A stretch of DNA of 64,000 bases from Agrocybe praecox (taxonomy: Eukaryota > Basidiomycota > Agaricomycetes > Agaricales > Agrocybaceae), in assembly GCA_964017145.1 (NCBI GenBank), contig OZ024849.1:3100001-3164000 (forward strand), given 5' to 3'. Shown here piece after piece: positions 23,546-33,476 of the stretch. Every line of letters begins with the position of its first letter. The first letter of the stretch is position 1. The notes beneath the pieces were generated by a model. It ran no database searches. It worked only from the letters and a program-made list of their open reading frames with translations, and had not been told where the DNA came from. The position numbers and the translations under genes were made by a program.

Positions 23546-24186
23546 TTTAGCCCGGTGTTTTACCTGAACCAAATTCCACAGACCCCTTTCCAAACGACGC
23601 CTGATATATCATAGAAAACCTTTCTAGGTGCTGGCAGAAACCACCTTCGGACTTCAAAATCAGGGGAACACGGAAATTACACACAATTTTTTCCCGTCCT
23701 AACTTGTTTCACCAAAGCGTAATATCGGAAGTTTCACTCATCTTTTCACCCATTCCTAACCCCATCCTGGTAACCACCGACAAGCATTGAGCGCGAGAGA
23801 GCACTCTTTTGTAGTTCAGAGAGCGCTTAGCGGAGTCTGAACAGACAATTCCCTCGTGTGATGCCGGAATGACAGAACTTGTGGCACATGGGTCACTTTG
23901 AACGTTCTCTCGCACTTTGTCATAAACCATCTGGATACATACATCTCGGTTCCAATAATATGCTCACAATAGTCATCCAATTTCTCTTATGATTTGGCGT
24001 CGCCTCTTTTCAATATAGAGACTATACTTAGTCCAATTGAATAGGTTGTCAACCCCATTGGCGTCAATGATCCCGCCAACACGAAACAATCCTTGACAGC
24101 ACTGAGGTACGCCAACAGTCGACCTATGGTAGGGGGGCACTGTCGTTTGACCTGAACCAAATTCCAGGTCCATCGTCTTCTCATTT
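23546..24186. other. intergenic with a 17-base direct repeat
   Basis: No gene seen on either strand; the minus-strand frame over 23.97-24.51 kb is the shadow of the F-box gene. The 17-mer ACCTGAACCAAATTCCA occurs at 23562-23578 and again at 24150-24166, the second copy ending 20 bases before the F-box ATG. Confidence 0.5.
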
Positions 24187-26127
24187 ATGCCAGTAACGCT
24201 CGTGGATCTTCCTACAGATCTCGTCTTGCAAATATTACGGGATGCAAAGCTCTCGCCCACAGATGTATACGTGGTTGGAATACTCTCGAGGCGATTACAC
24301 TCAATAGCTATACCTTTGTTTCTGGAGCTCGGCGGGATTTCCGATCTGGAAGAGTTGGCCGTTCTTTCATTCGACGAACACAGTTTGCTTACTCCGATGC
24401 ACTTTGTGTCTTCCAAGAAGAAATCGCTGGGACCCGAAGCAGGCATCGTGATTGCTTTCTGGATTTCAAAAATACAAGAAATCAGATGTACATTTCCCCA
24501 GTCTTTCACGGATCAACAGGCCCTCCTTCATCACCTTGATCGCCTCTCTCTCTTCATATCTCGCCTGAAGGGAATTCAGAAATTCGTTCTCCACTTCACA
24601 GCAGACCACAGGCATCAACATCTCAATTCAAACCCATGGTCCGCAGTGTCCATACCATTTGCGGAACGGTTTGGATCTATCGTGGAGATGTTAGCAGAAA
24701 GGGGTTGCGAGGATCTTGTTCTTCAAAACAAGAGCCACTTTCTCCAAGCACAGTACTGGGGCTTAGGGGTTGACGAAGAAGAGCCGCCAGTTATAGCCAT
24801 ACACGCCCCACCGAGTGCGAATAGAACACCCAGGAGAGGGCTGTTAACGAGAGCCAAAGACAGAATTCGACACGCCTTCAGCACGCAGCACTCTCCACCT
24901 TCCAGAAATGACTCTACCTATGCATTGTATCCAAAGTTTGAACCTTCCATGGTTAGCACTGACACCCGTGGTGCTCTGCGAGATTTGTATATTCAAACAC
25001 CATTCGCCCTTCTTCCACGCTGTCTGCCGTCCATTCGCAATCTAATACATTCATCTATTGGGTCCTTGACTTCGCTTACTCTTTCGTACATCATTTTTGA
25101 CGAAAACCTATTCAACTCTTGTCTATCTTCCTTGTCTTTCAATGTTCCTAACTCGCTTACTCATCTGACTATTGTCAACTGTCGAGGTATCTCTACGACG
25201 ACATGCCTGCAATTTCTGTCGTATTTTCAGGACCATCTCGAATATTTGGAACTGGATAGGCAAATATCTCGTTTTGATCAGGACGACGACGTCCAAACTC
25301 TGCTGCTCAGAGAGTTGCATACCCTCAAGGCGCCACTGGATTGGATCGCATGGTTTCTCCAGGAAAGATCGTTGACGCCCCCGATTCCCAAGCTTAATTC
25401 TCTCACAATTCAATGCCGGACCATGGAGACGCCATACTTCACCTATGAGACTTTTCAGCCTCTCATAAACCAAATTTTAGAACCTCTATACGTTCGACAG
25501 GAAGCCTCCTCACCACAACAGCTCAGCGTTACCCTCGATCTCAAAGTGGATCCGAAACGATCATGGCAAATGCACGAAGACCGAACTTTTCTCAAATTAC
25601 AGACAGGACTAAATCCACGGTCCTCTGGAGTATCCATCCACGAAATGTTGACACCTAAGCTCTCTTTCTCTTCAGATGTTCCCGAGATCCAGGCCCAACT
25701 TGCATTCGCTCTGAGGGCATCCGCACACCCCCGTCCTTCCACTGACACGACGTCTCAGTCGAACCTTTCACATCCACGATCTTCCGTCTGCTGGGACCTC
25801 ATCACTAAACTGGAATTATCACCTACATACCCTCCTGTGAGCCCCGGAAAGGCAACTCTTCTAGCGCAGTGGGTCAACACGTTTTTCCCATGCGCTGAAG
25901 AGGTCGTGTTGCCGATTCCTTTCATTCCGCGACTTATGCCAATGGAAGAGTACAAGCACAGGCAGTGGGAAATTTCGAGAGATGCAAGCGTCTTTCTGAG
26001 CCAGTCGCTCGCTGTAGGCTCGTCGCGATCTGCTTGGAAGACGTTCACGGTCGGTTCTTGGAGCTTCGATCTTCAAATTCATGATTCTGTGCAGCCCGAG
26101 TTAGTGGTCGAATCCCATAGCTTGTGA
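24187..26127 (+). CDS. F-box protein, 646 aa, intronless
   Basis: Single-exon gene. Residues 7-48 (LVDLPTDLVLQILRDAKLSP then DVYVVGILSRRLHSIAIPLF) form a divergent F-box, the module that binds Skp1 in SCF ubiquitin ligases. The remaining 600 residues have leucine-rich-repeat-like stretches (SLTSLTLSYIIF; NSLTHLTIVNCRGIS; HLEYLELDRQIS), which probably form a substrate-recognition solenoid; the substrate is unknown. A proline/serine/arginine-rich insert is at about 200-240. The F-box and layout resemble the minus-strand gene at 50910-52757, so the two are likely paralogues. The frame has no interruption and the ATG follows the 17-base repeat copy closely. Confidence 0.85.
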   Translation: MPVTLVDLPTDLVLQILRDAKLSPTDVYVVGILSRRLHSIAIPLFLELGGISDLEELAVLSFDEHSLLTPMHFVSSKKKSLGPEAGIVIAFWISKIQEIRCTFPQSFTDQQALLHHLDRLSLFISRLKGIQKFVLHFTADHRHQHLNSNPWSAVSIPFAERFGSIVEMLAERGCEDLVLQNKSHFLQAQYWGLGVDEEEPPVIAIHAPPSANRTPRRGLLTRAKDRIRHAFSTQHSPPSRNDSTYALYPKFEPSMVSTDTRGALRDLYIQTPFALLPRCLPSIRNLIHSSIGSLTSLTLSYIIFDENLFNSCLSSLSFNVPNSLTHLTIVNCRGISTTTCLQFLSYFQDHLEYLELDRQISRFDQDDDVQTLLLRELHTLKAPLDWIAWFLQERSLTPPIPKLNSLTIQCRTMETPYFTYETFQPLINQILEPLYVRQEASSPQQLSVTLDLKVDPKRSWQMHEDRTFLKLQTGLNPRSSGVSIHEMLTPKLSFSSDVPEIQAQLAFALRASAHPRPSTDTTSQSNLSHPRSSVCWDLITKLELSPTYPPVSPGKATLLAQWVNTFFPCAEEVVLPIPFIPRLMPMEEYKHRQWEISRDASVFLSQSLAVGSSRSAWKTFTVGSWSFDLQIHDSVQPELVVESHSL

Positions 26128-26893
26128 TAAAATATAGTCTCCCTCTGCTGGGATACTTTTGTTCTTTATATTTATATTTATCCTTATATGTTACGTTCAC
26201 TTCTGGGTTTTATGGAGTTATTTTACGGAGGTCTCCCTTTAGGTATTCCAAAATGCGGTCACTGTTTACCTTCCTTTTTCACTTTACTCTTTTATAGGTC
26301 TCTCCTGCAATTACTAGCTTGCATGAATATATTAAACGAGCGTAACAGGACGTATATGAATTCCAGAAGAAGATAAAGATCACTAATGTATAATGTTTGT
26401 TAATGAATTACATCCGGTACATGGTTCCTTTGTGCATCGCCCAGTATTTCCATCACTATCACCTAGTGAACATGTTCCAGGATCATAAAACGATTCTGGA
26501 ATCTGCATTGCCTGCGGGGTAACGTTTCCTAGCGTTTCTCGCAACCGCTGCTAACGAACAGGAATGGCTGTGGGCCCGGATGATCACCCCTGTGTTTCGT
26601 GTTGTCACCGTCACAGCCATCATCACACGGGAAATTGGTATATAACAGATGAACTTTCGCATCTTCTGGTTTTCCTCCAGTTCTTCAACCACCAGGCAGG
26701 CCTGTTCGAACCATCTCCGAATTTTCCAGTCTTGTTTTCATTTTACGAATTTTCTTCACGAACCCCACACTCTACGACAAAGCCAACTAGCTTACCAGCT
26801 TACTTTGCTCACGAATACCAAACACTTCACTTCTTTCCAACACAAATAAAACCCATACTACTTCATTTCAACCAACTAAATCATCGATAAAAC
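26128..26893. other. intergenic, no gene seen
   Basis: 766 bases between the F-box gene and the small RS-tail gene, both on the plus strand. Short frames at 26.19-26.38 and 26.56-26.89 kb are unsupported. The CA-rich stretch just before 26894 looks like a 5' leader. Confidence 0.5.
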
Positions 26894-27202
26894 ATGTTCT
26901 ACCCAAGCACCGCCGGTAGTATTACCTCGTTCGTCACCCCCACACACCCATACCCTGTGTCGCGGTCGTACTACCCTGCAGCGCCGATGAGCGCGGTCAT
27001 TCCAGGCCAGCATTATTACCCCGCTATGCACGGGCATCACCACGCCGTCGCGTACCCAGCGAGCCCAATGATGATGCAACCGAGTTACGGTGTTCCCGCT
27101 TACTATGGTCAACAGCCTACTGTCATCGTCTCGTCAAGGAGCGGCAGGCACAGGCACTCGAGGTCCAGGTCCAGGTCTCGTGGCTTCTTAGGATATCTCT
27201 AA
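26894..27202 (+). CDS. small Tyr/Pro/His-rich protein with an RS tail
   Basis: Single exon, 102 aa. The body is rich in Tyr, Pro, Ala, His and Met (YYPAMHGHHHAVAYPASP and similar), with little predicted fold. It is followed by QPTVIVSSRSGRHRHSRSRS, a basic Arg/Ser tail, and ends FLGYL. I do not recognise a named family; short proteins with this body-plus-RS layout occur in Agaricomycetes. The CA-rich leader, the ATG context (AAAACATGT) and a compositional bias running to the stop support real coding. Function unknown; low-complexity RNA- or membrane-associated roles would be guesses. Confidence 0.65.
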   Translation: MFYPSTAGSITSFVTPTHPYPVSRSYYPAAPMSAVIPGQHYYPAMHGHHHAVAYPASPMMMQPSYGVPAYYGQQPTVIVSSRSGRHRHSRSRSRSRGFLGYL

Positions 27203-27661
27203 GCGAAACGTTCAAATGTTCTGCTAATGAGGGCAAGGCAAATCGAATGAAGTCGATGAATACGAGTTTTGATTTCTAGGTTTCGGTCATCTTTTCTTCT
27301 GAATTTCACGCACGGAGGAGGGCTACGGGGGAGAGAAGTGGGTGGTGAAAATTTACGTAGAAAACAGATGTATGGAAATAGGAATGGTTATCGTACGGCA
27401 TGGCTCCGTTTCGACATTTATTATCTCGTGTGACCAATAAGTTCTCGGTATCTGGGCCTTTGAATCTTTGAAAGATCAGAAGGAAACGGAAATTATAACG
27501 CCTCGTTCCTGACATGAGCGAATTAACACTTCGCCAGGAATCCTCTGGCAATGTTCTGCCTGTGATCAGAAGCATGTGCAGCAACAACATGCAGTGCAGC
27601 ATCCCAGAAGGCTGGAGATAGAAACTGTCGGAATCGAATGGTCTCTGGTATTCATTTCGGC
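27203..27661. other. convergent 3' spacer
   Basis: 459 bases between two convergent stop codons. A minus-strand frame over this stretch continues out of the small cysteine-tail gene past its stop in another frame and is not supported. Confidence 0.5.
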
Positions 27662-28022
27662 TCACCAAGCAGCACACGGCCAGCAAAAACAACAGTCGTC
27701 TTGTTCGTTTCTGTTCGAGCCTGGCACAGGAACCTCCTCCATTGCGGACTGACTTGGATAATATTGCGAGTCGTGGTAATAGTACCGCGGCGGTGAAGGT
27801 TCATAGTACTGTGCATCTAGGATTCATCTTGTATTTCTTCTGCCTGGACAAGAAAGAAGAAACATGCTTACCAGGACGATAGACTGGTCCCGGCCGTTGA
27901 ACTTGCGTATAATAATTATAATATGCTGGTGAAGAGGCAGAGTATTCCGTACGAGGTGATTTCACTTGTTCTTGAGTACCTTCTCCTGGGATCTTTTCCT
28001 TGGCGATTTCTTTCTCCGTCAT
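27662..28022 (-). CDS. small protein with CYSTM-like cysteine-rich tail
   Basis: Two exons (28022-27872 and 27816-27662) encode 101 aa; the 55-nt intron keeps phase. The N-terminus is charged (MTEKEIAKEKIPGEG), the middle is Tyr/Pro/Gln-rich (SPAYYNYYTQVQRPGPVYRP then YYEPSPPRYYYHDSQYY), and the end is DDCCFCWPCAAW. A tyrosine/proline-rich stretch ending in a Cys cluster is the layout of CYSTM (cysteine-rich transmembrane module) proteins, small eukaryotic membrane-tip proteins linked to stress tolerance. The hydrophobic tail here is very short, so it may instead be lipid-anchored through cysteines. Call rests on layout only. Confidence 0.65.
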
Positions 28023-28423
28023 GGCTTATACAACAAGGAAGATGAGAAGAGTTATATGGGGATGAAAGAAAGGTTCTTTCCTCTCAAGAATAAATAATGA
28101 CATTTTAATGTGGTTAGCGTTATGAATGAGGTTTTTGTTGTTTTCCGAGACAGAATGAGACCAACCGGGTTAGGTGAATTTTAGCAAATTTATTCATTGT
28201 GGCTCTATTTGTCCGCTTCATGATCAAATTTGGTCACTACCAGGCGCTCGTTTGGAAAGCGGTCTGTTGAAATCGATCTGTGTAGAATACTATGTCAAAA
28301 GATGACATTGACCAGGTGACCACAAACGAATTAATCTTGACAAGAGCGCTCTTGATCTCTTCCTTGCCGTTGGTACCTAATTGTGTGAGAATCGGCCCTT
28401 TAAATCACAATACATTATATTCG
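28023..28423. other. intergenic, no gene seen
   Basis: 401 bases between the start of the cysteine-tail gene and the stop of the F-box gene. It should contain the promoter of the former. A small plus-strand frame near 28.3-28.5 kb is an antisense shadow in part. Confidence 0.5.
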
Positions 28424-29957
28424 CTAGCTAACTTGGACAAGAGACAAATCCAGGATGGAAATTTGACTTTTGTAACAAGCCACTACGCGACCTGACCCTT
28501 CGTCAAACAATGGCCGATAAATAAATGAACCGGATTTCCTCATCGTCCTAGCGCGAGGAGCAACCAATGGTGTGGTTGTCTTTTCACATCTGCACTTGCA
28601 GAGAGCAAGTGCGGCCACGCCTGCTTGCGTACGGATGAGGACTCCTCGACTATGGCCTAAACTTCGAGCGGGGTTGCCTCGGATAAGATAGTAGCATGCT
28701 TTTGTCATTAGTCGCACCACAGATGCATCAATGGTGAGTGGTGGCGGGACATCATCATTGCATTCGTTAATCGTGATATCGTATATAGAATTACTTGTGA
28801 GTGCGATTAGTCGTGTAGAACCAGGCAAGTAAAATGGAAGCGAAAGCCTTGCATCATATTGAAAGATTGATTCCCATACGGGGCTTACGGGGCTGGTCGG
28901 TGGTGGGTCAAGTTGTGTCGGTACCGAAAAGGTTTCCGGGATATCAGAATAATCATACAGGGATACGTGATTTCGAGTTGCAGCAATTAGGCGCTTGTTC
29001 GGCAAGAGATGCGTGTCAAACTGTTGGATGTGATTAGTGAAGGTAGTATGTATACAGAGAAGCCGAACTTACCACTGTTCCAATCGGATACACTAATTTT
29101 CTGGGGTAATCGAGCGACCCGTCTTCGATGTCTGTCCAGGTAACCACAAATGTGTATATTACCGAATCACCCTGACAGAAAACTGTAAAGGCAACGTCTC
29201 GACCTAGAAGAGAGACTGTGTTTATATTGCTGACGATATCTTGGGACATACGAAATGACTTCAAGCAAGTGGCCTTTAGCCCGATGACATCAGACCCTTG
29301 TATAATAAAATCGATCCTCCATATCTTGACGACGTGGAATGTTCCTCGAATCTGTGGACGATTTTCATACACATGTAATGCCATCTTGAAGTTTGTCATA
29401 GGCACTGGGCCGGCCATATCCACCGACATCCTGACGCCAGAAAAGTGCTTCTTCTCGACTTGTGCGTTCACAAGATTTTTCCTCTCGATCGTGGGGGAGT
29501 TCAAGTCATAGTAGCATACTTGACCATCCGTGAGAACGACCAGAAGCCACCGACCTCCTGGAACTAGATATGCGCGCTCATAGTGGTCTTCAATGATTAT
29601 ATCGCGTTGCTGCACGAGCGCTGCGTCATCTTTCTTCCAAGCCACTTCGGTACTTTTCCAGCGAAGAAAGATGGACTCGATTTCCTTCGATGAGTACATA
29701 CTCAGAGGCTTCTCTAGAAAAGTTACTCCTGGGAAGGCCTCCATTGCATGAAGCAGTAGATTGACCCATATGGGCTTGGATGTAGTAACTTGATAAAGCG
29801 ATTTACAAGTCTGTAAACTAAACCAATTAGAATAAACCAAGATACTTTTGTGATAAGTACTTGCCTGTCGGACGCGGAGAATAGCGTTGTATTCCAGTAA
29901 CATTAATATCTCGATAGAAGTTTCAGGAGGAATCATTGTAATTGAGTATTTTGACAT
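28424..29957 (-). CDS. F-box protein, 475 aa (intact parent of the 22.4-kb pseudogene)
   Basis: Three exons (29957-29865, 29810-29073, 29020-28424) total 1428 nt and encode 475 aa with closed phases. The start gives MSKYSITMIPPETSIEILML, and the next residues (LRVRQTCKSLYQVTTS) complete an F-box-like motif across intron 1. After it, RWLLVVLTDGQVCYYDLN looks like one blade of a beta-propeller. Similar blades follow (HVVKIWRIDF; VYTFVVTWTD-type), so a WD/kelch-like substrate domain is plausible, not proven. Intron 1 has a GC donor (GCAAGT...CAG). A broken relative of this gene, which carries the same GC at the intron, is at 22422-23545. Confidence 0.78.
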
Positions 29958-30248
29958 CACCAATTTCGAGTTTTTGACACATTAATCAGAAGTTGAAAGT
30001 AGGTTGAAAGGCTTGGACGTTCATAAATGTTGAAGGTGCACGGTTTTACAAGCGACATGTGACAACCGTTTGACTTTGCCTTTTACTTTCCCATCACGTG
30101 TTTCAATGTCGCATCGCGTCTACTGTGACCGCACTTGAGCTTGGTCAGGCTTACGCCTGAACTTATTATTACTATCGTACTTCATGTATAATCAAACTCT
30201 TTAGAGATTCAGAGAACTACAAAACTGTTTTTGTCGGTAGCAAAAGTA
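29958..30248. other. intergenic, F-box promoter region
   Basis: About 290 bases upstream of the F-box gene and downstream of the ankyrin gene stop, both on the minus strand. No coding signal. Confidence 0.5.
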
Positions 30249-31082
30249 CTATACAATTATGTCTCTCTCCTCCAGGTAATTTATTGCTTCTTGTTGATCC
30301 TCTCGCTTGGCTATATCCAGTGCACTAAGACCGTCATAGTCACCTATTAGATTATTCTCTGCGATTTCATGAGTGTCAGTCCCATTGTCTAGAAGTATTT
30401 GTAACATATCGATACGACCGTAGTGCGCAGCTATCAACAAGGCATTTGTGTTCCGAACTTGTGCTCCGTGGTCAATCAACAGGTTAACCGTAGCGGGTGA
30501 GGCATGCATCACGGCCAGGTCTAGAGTAGTCCACATTTCCGCACGTCGATTGCAGTTCGGATCCGCCCCGTGCTCCAGTAGCCACTTCGTCATTGTGTAG
30601 CGGTCGGCAGCCGCTGCATGACTAGGAGTTATCACTAGGGTGTTACTTTGAATCACAAATTATTCGAATTAATATGTGCACACCTGAGCGCATCGCCTGT
30701 GAGAGCCGCTGAATGGTTTATATCCCAGCCAGAATCTATCATTGCCTGAAAGACGGCCGTAGACTGCGACTTGGAGGCGGCTAGTATAACGTCTAGTAGG
30801 GAACGCAATCAGCCCCGAGTCAATGATAGGGAATAGAAAGCAAATCGAATAACCTGGCGAAACTCGAAATCCATTGGCGAGAAGGTGCTCAATAATGTCA
30901 CCTTGACCGTGCTCTGCAGCCGCGACAAGGCCCGCTTGCAGGGGATGATCTGAAAGGAAGGTGGCCCCGTGATTGAAGCCGTTACTGTTGGACTTCTCCC
31001 ATTCGGCGAGGATGTTGTCTGCTTCAAGAATATTGCCTACAGAGCAGGCTGCTGAAAATTGCTTGGCGAAGGGATTAACCAT
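30249..31082 (-). CDS. ankyrin-repeat protein, 241 aa
   Basis: Three exons (31082-30854, 30792-30682, 30634-30249) total 726 nt and encode 241 aa with closed phases. The second intron uses a weaker donor (GTGCAC), chosen because it alone keeps frame. Repeats are visible in order: HPLQAGLVAAAEHGQGDIIE with HLLANG; KSQSTAVFQAMIDSGWDINH; TPSHAAAADRYTMTKWLLEH with GADPN; WTTLDLAVMHASPATVNLLI with DHGAQV; NALLIAAHYGRIDMLQILLD with NGTD; GLSALDIAKREDQQEAINYL. This gives five or six ankyrin units covering nearly all of the protein, a general protein-binding scaffold. No enzyme domain is attached. Partner and role unknown. Confidence 0.85.
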
Positions 31083-31649
31083 AGATGCAAGTTGTCTGAA
31101 AGAGTTTAGAGGACTGGTTTATCAGCAGTAACCTACATTTATATCCCCTTTATGACTTCTAATGCCTATCTCTTAGAATTGCTAACTTATTAATTGCTGC
31201 CAAAGAGGCCAAGGAAGAACGACCATACATTTCCCACTCTTGCTCGTAAAATGGCATAGAGATGATCGTGCTGCGCAAACTAGAGGCCGAAAACTAGTGT
31301 CGTTGGAATAATTGCAGCTCTATTTCCGATATTCGACCTATCCGATCTCCAAACCCCTGTATAAGTTAACGTTGAGCGGGATATAAGATCTTGAATTATT
31401 CTGGTCATGAAGTTGATCTAAAATCGGCTTTAACGTTGTTAAGACGACCCAAAGCAAAGTCTTGAAGGACAAGGATGCAAAAGCCAGGCCAGGTAGGTAG
31501 GTTATCACGGGTACTCTGACATACTTGCATGCCTGCATACGCAGTCCATTTGTTCTGTTCGTGTCCTGGAAGGAGTATAAAGGGTGCTATAATTCAACCA
31601 TAATGTCAGAATTCATATCCATCGAACACACAAATTAATAACGACGACG
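31083..31649. other. divergent promoter region (ankyrin / secreted protein)
   Basis: 567 bases between two divergently transcribed genes, with a TATA box for the plus-strand gene at 31576-31582. No gene inside. Confidence 0.6.
31576..31582 (+). promoter_or_regulatory. TATA box of the secreted-protein gene
   Basis: TATAAAG lies 74 bases upstream of the ATG at 31650, a normal position for a strong fungal core promoter. Confidence 0.6.
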
Positions 31650-32189
31650 ATGTTACCCATGCAAATGTTCATCTCTGTGATCATCTCGCTCTTCATCTTC
31701 TCGTCCACAGTAGTAGTGGGATCACCGCTCCCCGTTACCGACGTCAACCATGCCGTGGCCCACCCACCTCATATCCCAACAGTTGATGAGGTTATGCCCC
31801 ACCTTGAAATTCACGCCGACTCGTCCTTGTTCTATTCATGCGACCTAGACAAGCAAGGAACATGTAAACAGGCGAAAGACTGGGCAAAGACTCATCCCAC
31901 ATACAAAGTTTTGGCACAGCTTTGGGTAGATAAGAGCTACCCAGATGCGTTCCAGGGGGACGACACAACGTCGAAGGCGTTCTTCGATGTTGCATCGGAG
32001 GCGATGGCAAGATTATCCTCGGGAACGGTGTATGTTGTAATGGGTCCATGGACTCATAAAGACGGTCATGACTGGTATGATCAGTCCGTATGGGCACGCA
32101 AGGAGTGGCCAGAGCTTCTGAAGAACAAAGCGGTCAAGTCTGTTATCCGAGTTAACGCTGCTACAGGAGCAACAATTAAAATAAAATGA
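31650..32189 (+). CDS. small secreted protein, 179 aa, unknown function
   Basis: Single exon. The start MLPMQMFISVIISLFIFSST plus VVVGSP is a clear signal peptide with likely cleavage near GSP or later. The mature part is about 150 aa with two Cys (YSCDLDKQGTC). It has AKDWAKTHPTYKVLAQLW, then FFDVASEAMARLSSGTVYVV, WYDQSVWARKEWP and KSVIRVNAATGAT at the end. I recall similar fungal secreted proteins pairing a WA..H segment with an SSG.V.V and W...W...E/VWARxEWP segment, but know no function. A TATA box is close upstream, suggesting strong regulated expression. An extracellular or host/substrate-facing role is inference. Confidence 0.78.
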   Translation: MLPMQMFISVIISLFIFSSTVVVGSPLPVTDVNHAVAHPPHIPTVDEVMPHLEIHADSSLFYSCDLDKQGTCKQAKDWAKTHPTYKVLAQLWVDKSYPDAFQGDDTTSKAFFDVASEAMARLSSGTVYVVMGPWTHKDGHDWYDQSVWARKEWPELLKNKAVKSVIRVNAATGATIKIK

Positions 32190-32871
32190 GTGGGGGGGAA
32201 TAACGTACTTGGAAGAACATGATATGTATATGTACAAAATGTAGCCATGAGCGAAAAGTTCGTTTGGAAATTCAACGCAATACGGAAACCTAGGAATAGG
32301 CGCCGGATACACACAGCTAGTTTCACTACGACCGTTCTTGTTAAACTCAAGCTGTAACCAGCGTTTATTCGCATTCAGAGGGTTTTGATATAGAATACGT
32401 ATATAGCACGTAGTCAAAACACAAAAGTAAGAAATAGATACAAAGACTCACAACATCCTATCTACCTAGTCTCCACGAAAAAACATTTGTCCTTCCTAGT
32501 CCAGCAGTTCCGAGCCTGTATATAGGCTCACAACGGAAGCATTGGTAAATGTGGTTGCCCACAAACTAAAAAGTTCTACTCTCCCATCGCTCCGTTACTC
32601 TCGAAGTCGTATGATACAGTGACTCAAGAATGCAGTACGGTTGCTGCTTCGACGGTGAAGAAAGGCGAAAAGCAGCAGAAGTAAAATTTATATACCGTTC
32701 GGAGTTCGGACCAAAATATATTCACACGGAAATTGGCTCAGAAATCTATCTCGTGACCACGCGAGCTTCGCGATTAATTTAGAATTTTTGTTATGTTTTT
32801 ATCATCTTTGATTCTTCAATCGACCTTTTGCGTTCACACACACTTGATATGAATTACGCAACATTTACGAC
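32190..32871. other. intergenic, no gene seen
   Basis: 682 bases between two plus-strand genes. Minus-strand frames at 32.0-32.4 kb are shadows. The right part should hold the promoter of the orphan gene at 32872. Confidence 0.5.
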
Positions 32872-33434
32872 ATGAAAACTGGAACGATACTGAGTCAACT
32901 CTCTGAAGTTGATGGTGCCATGACGAAGAAAACTAACGTTCTAAGGATACAAGGTCTATGTGGCGAAGAGCATGAGTCCGGTACGTGAAGCTTTTTGCAG
33001 TTGGTAGACATATGAAACTTACCCCTCGATACTGTTTTGCAGATTGCGAATTCCTCATAATTTTTGACAAGCGCTCAGTCGTCAGATCACAAAAAACCGC
33101 AAACCTTGAAGACTTGCGAAACCGACCTGTTGATGGTCAGCTGCAGGTTCATGTTGAGGGCGCATTTGCCATTAAGGAAGGCATACTCTTGTCACCCCAG
33201 ACACTGCGAGCCGCGCATAAGTTGATGCAGACAGTTGGTGCTAGGAGAATGCGAATGGATATTCATCAACATGAATACGGGCACGGGTCGGGGCCGGGTA
33301 TACCAGTAAGTAATCAGTGCGCAGCAGACTCAGAGTTCGCATTACGGCTTATGAATGGCAAAAACCGCGTGAGAGCGCCTGACTCTATTATTCTCGCAGT
33401 AGCATCAATAAAACCGTCACAAGTCCATCAGTAA
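32872..33434 (+). CDS. orphan protein with HQHEYGHGSGPG motif, 166 aa
   Basis: Two exons (32872-32980 and 33043-33434) total 501 nt and encode 166 aa with phase kept across a 62-nt intron. The N-terminus is MKTGTILSQLSEVDGAMTKK. The core has RPVDGQLQVHVEGAFAIKEG, then ILLSPQTLRAAHKLM, RRMRMDIHQHEYGHG and SGPGIPVSNQCAADSEFALR. I do not recognise a family. The His-rich HQHEYGHGSGPG stretch looks deliberate and could bind a metal, but no known enzyme signature matches. The in-frame ATG at 32920 is an alternative start. The gene ends 42 bases before the first ABHD12-like gene. Confidence 0.6.
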
Positions 33435-33476
33435 AGATGTTCTTTTCCAACGACATTCACTTCCCTACCCAACCCA

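Noticed and set aside
23973..24509. 178-codon minus-strand frame
   Set aside because: Antisense to the F-box gene start at 24187 with no recognised motif.
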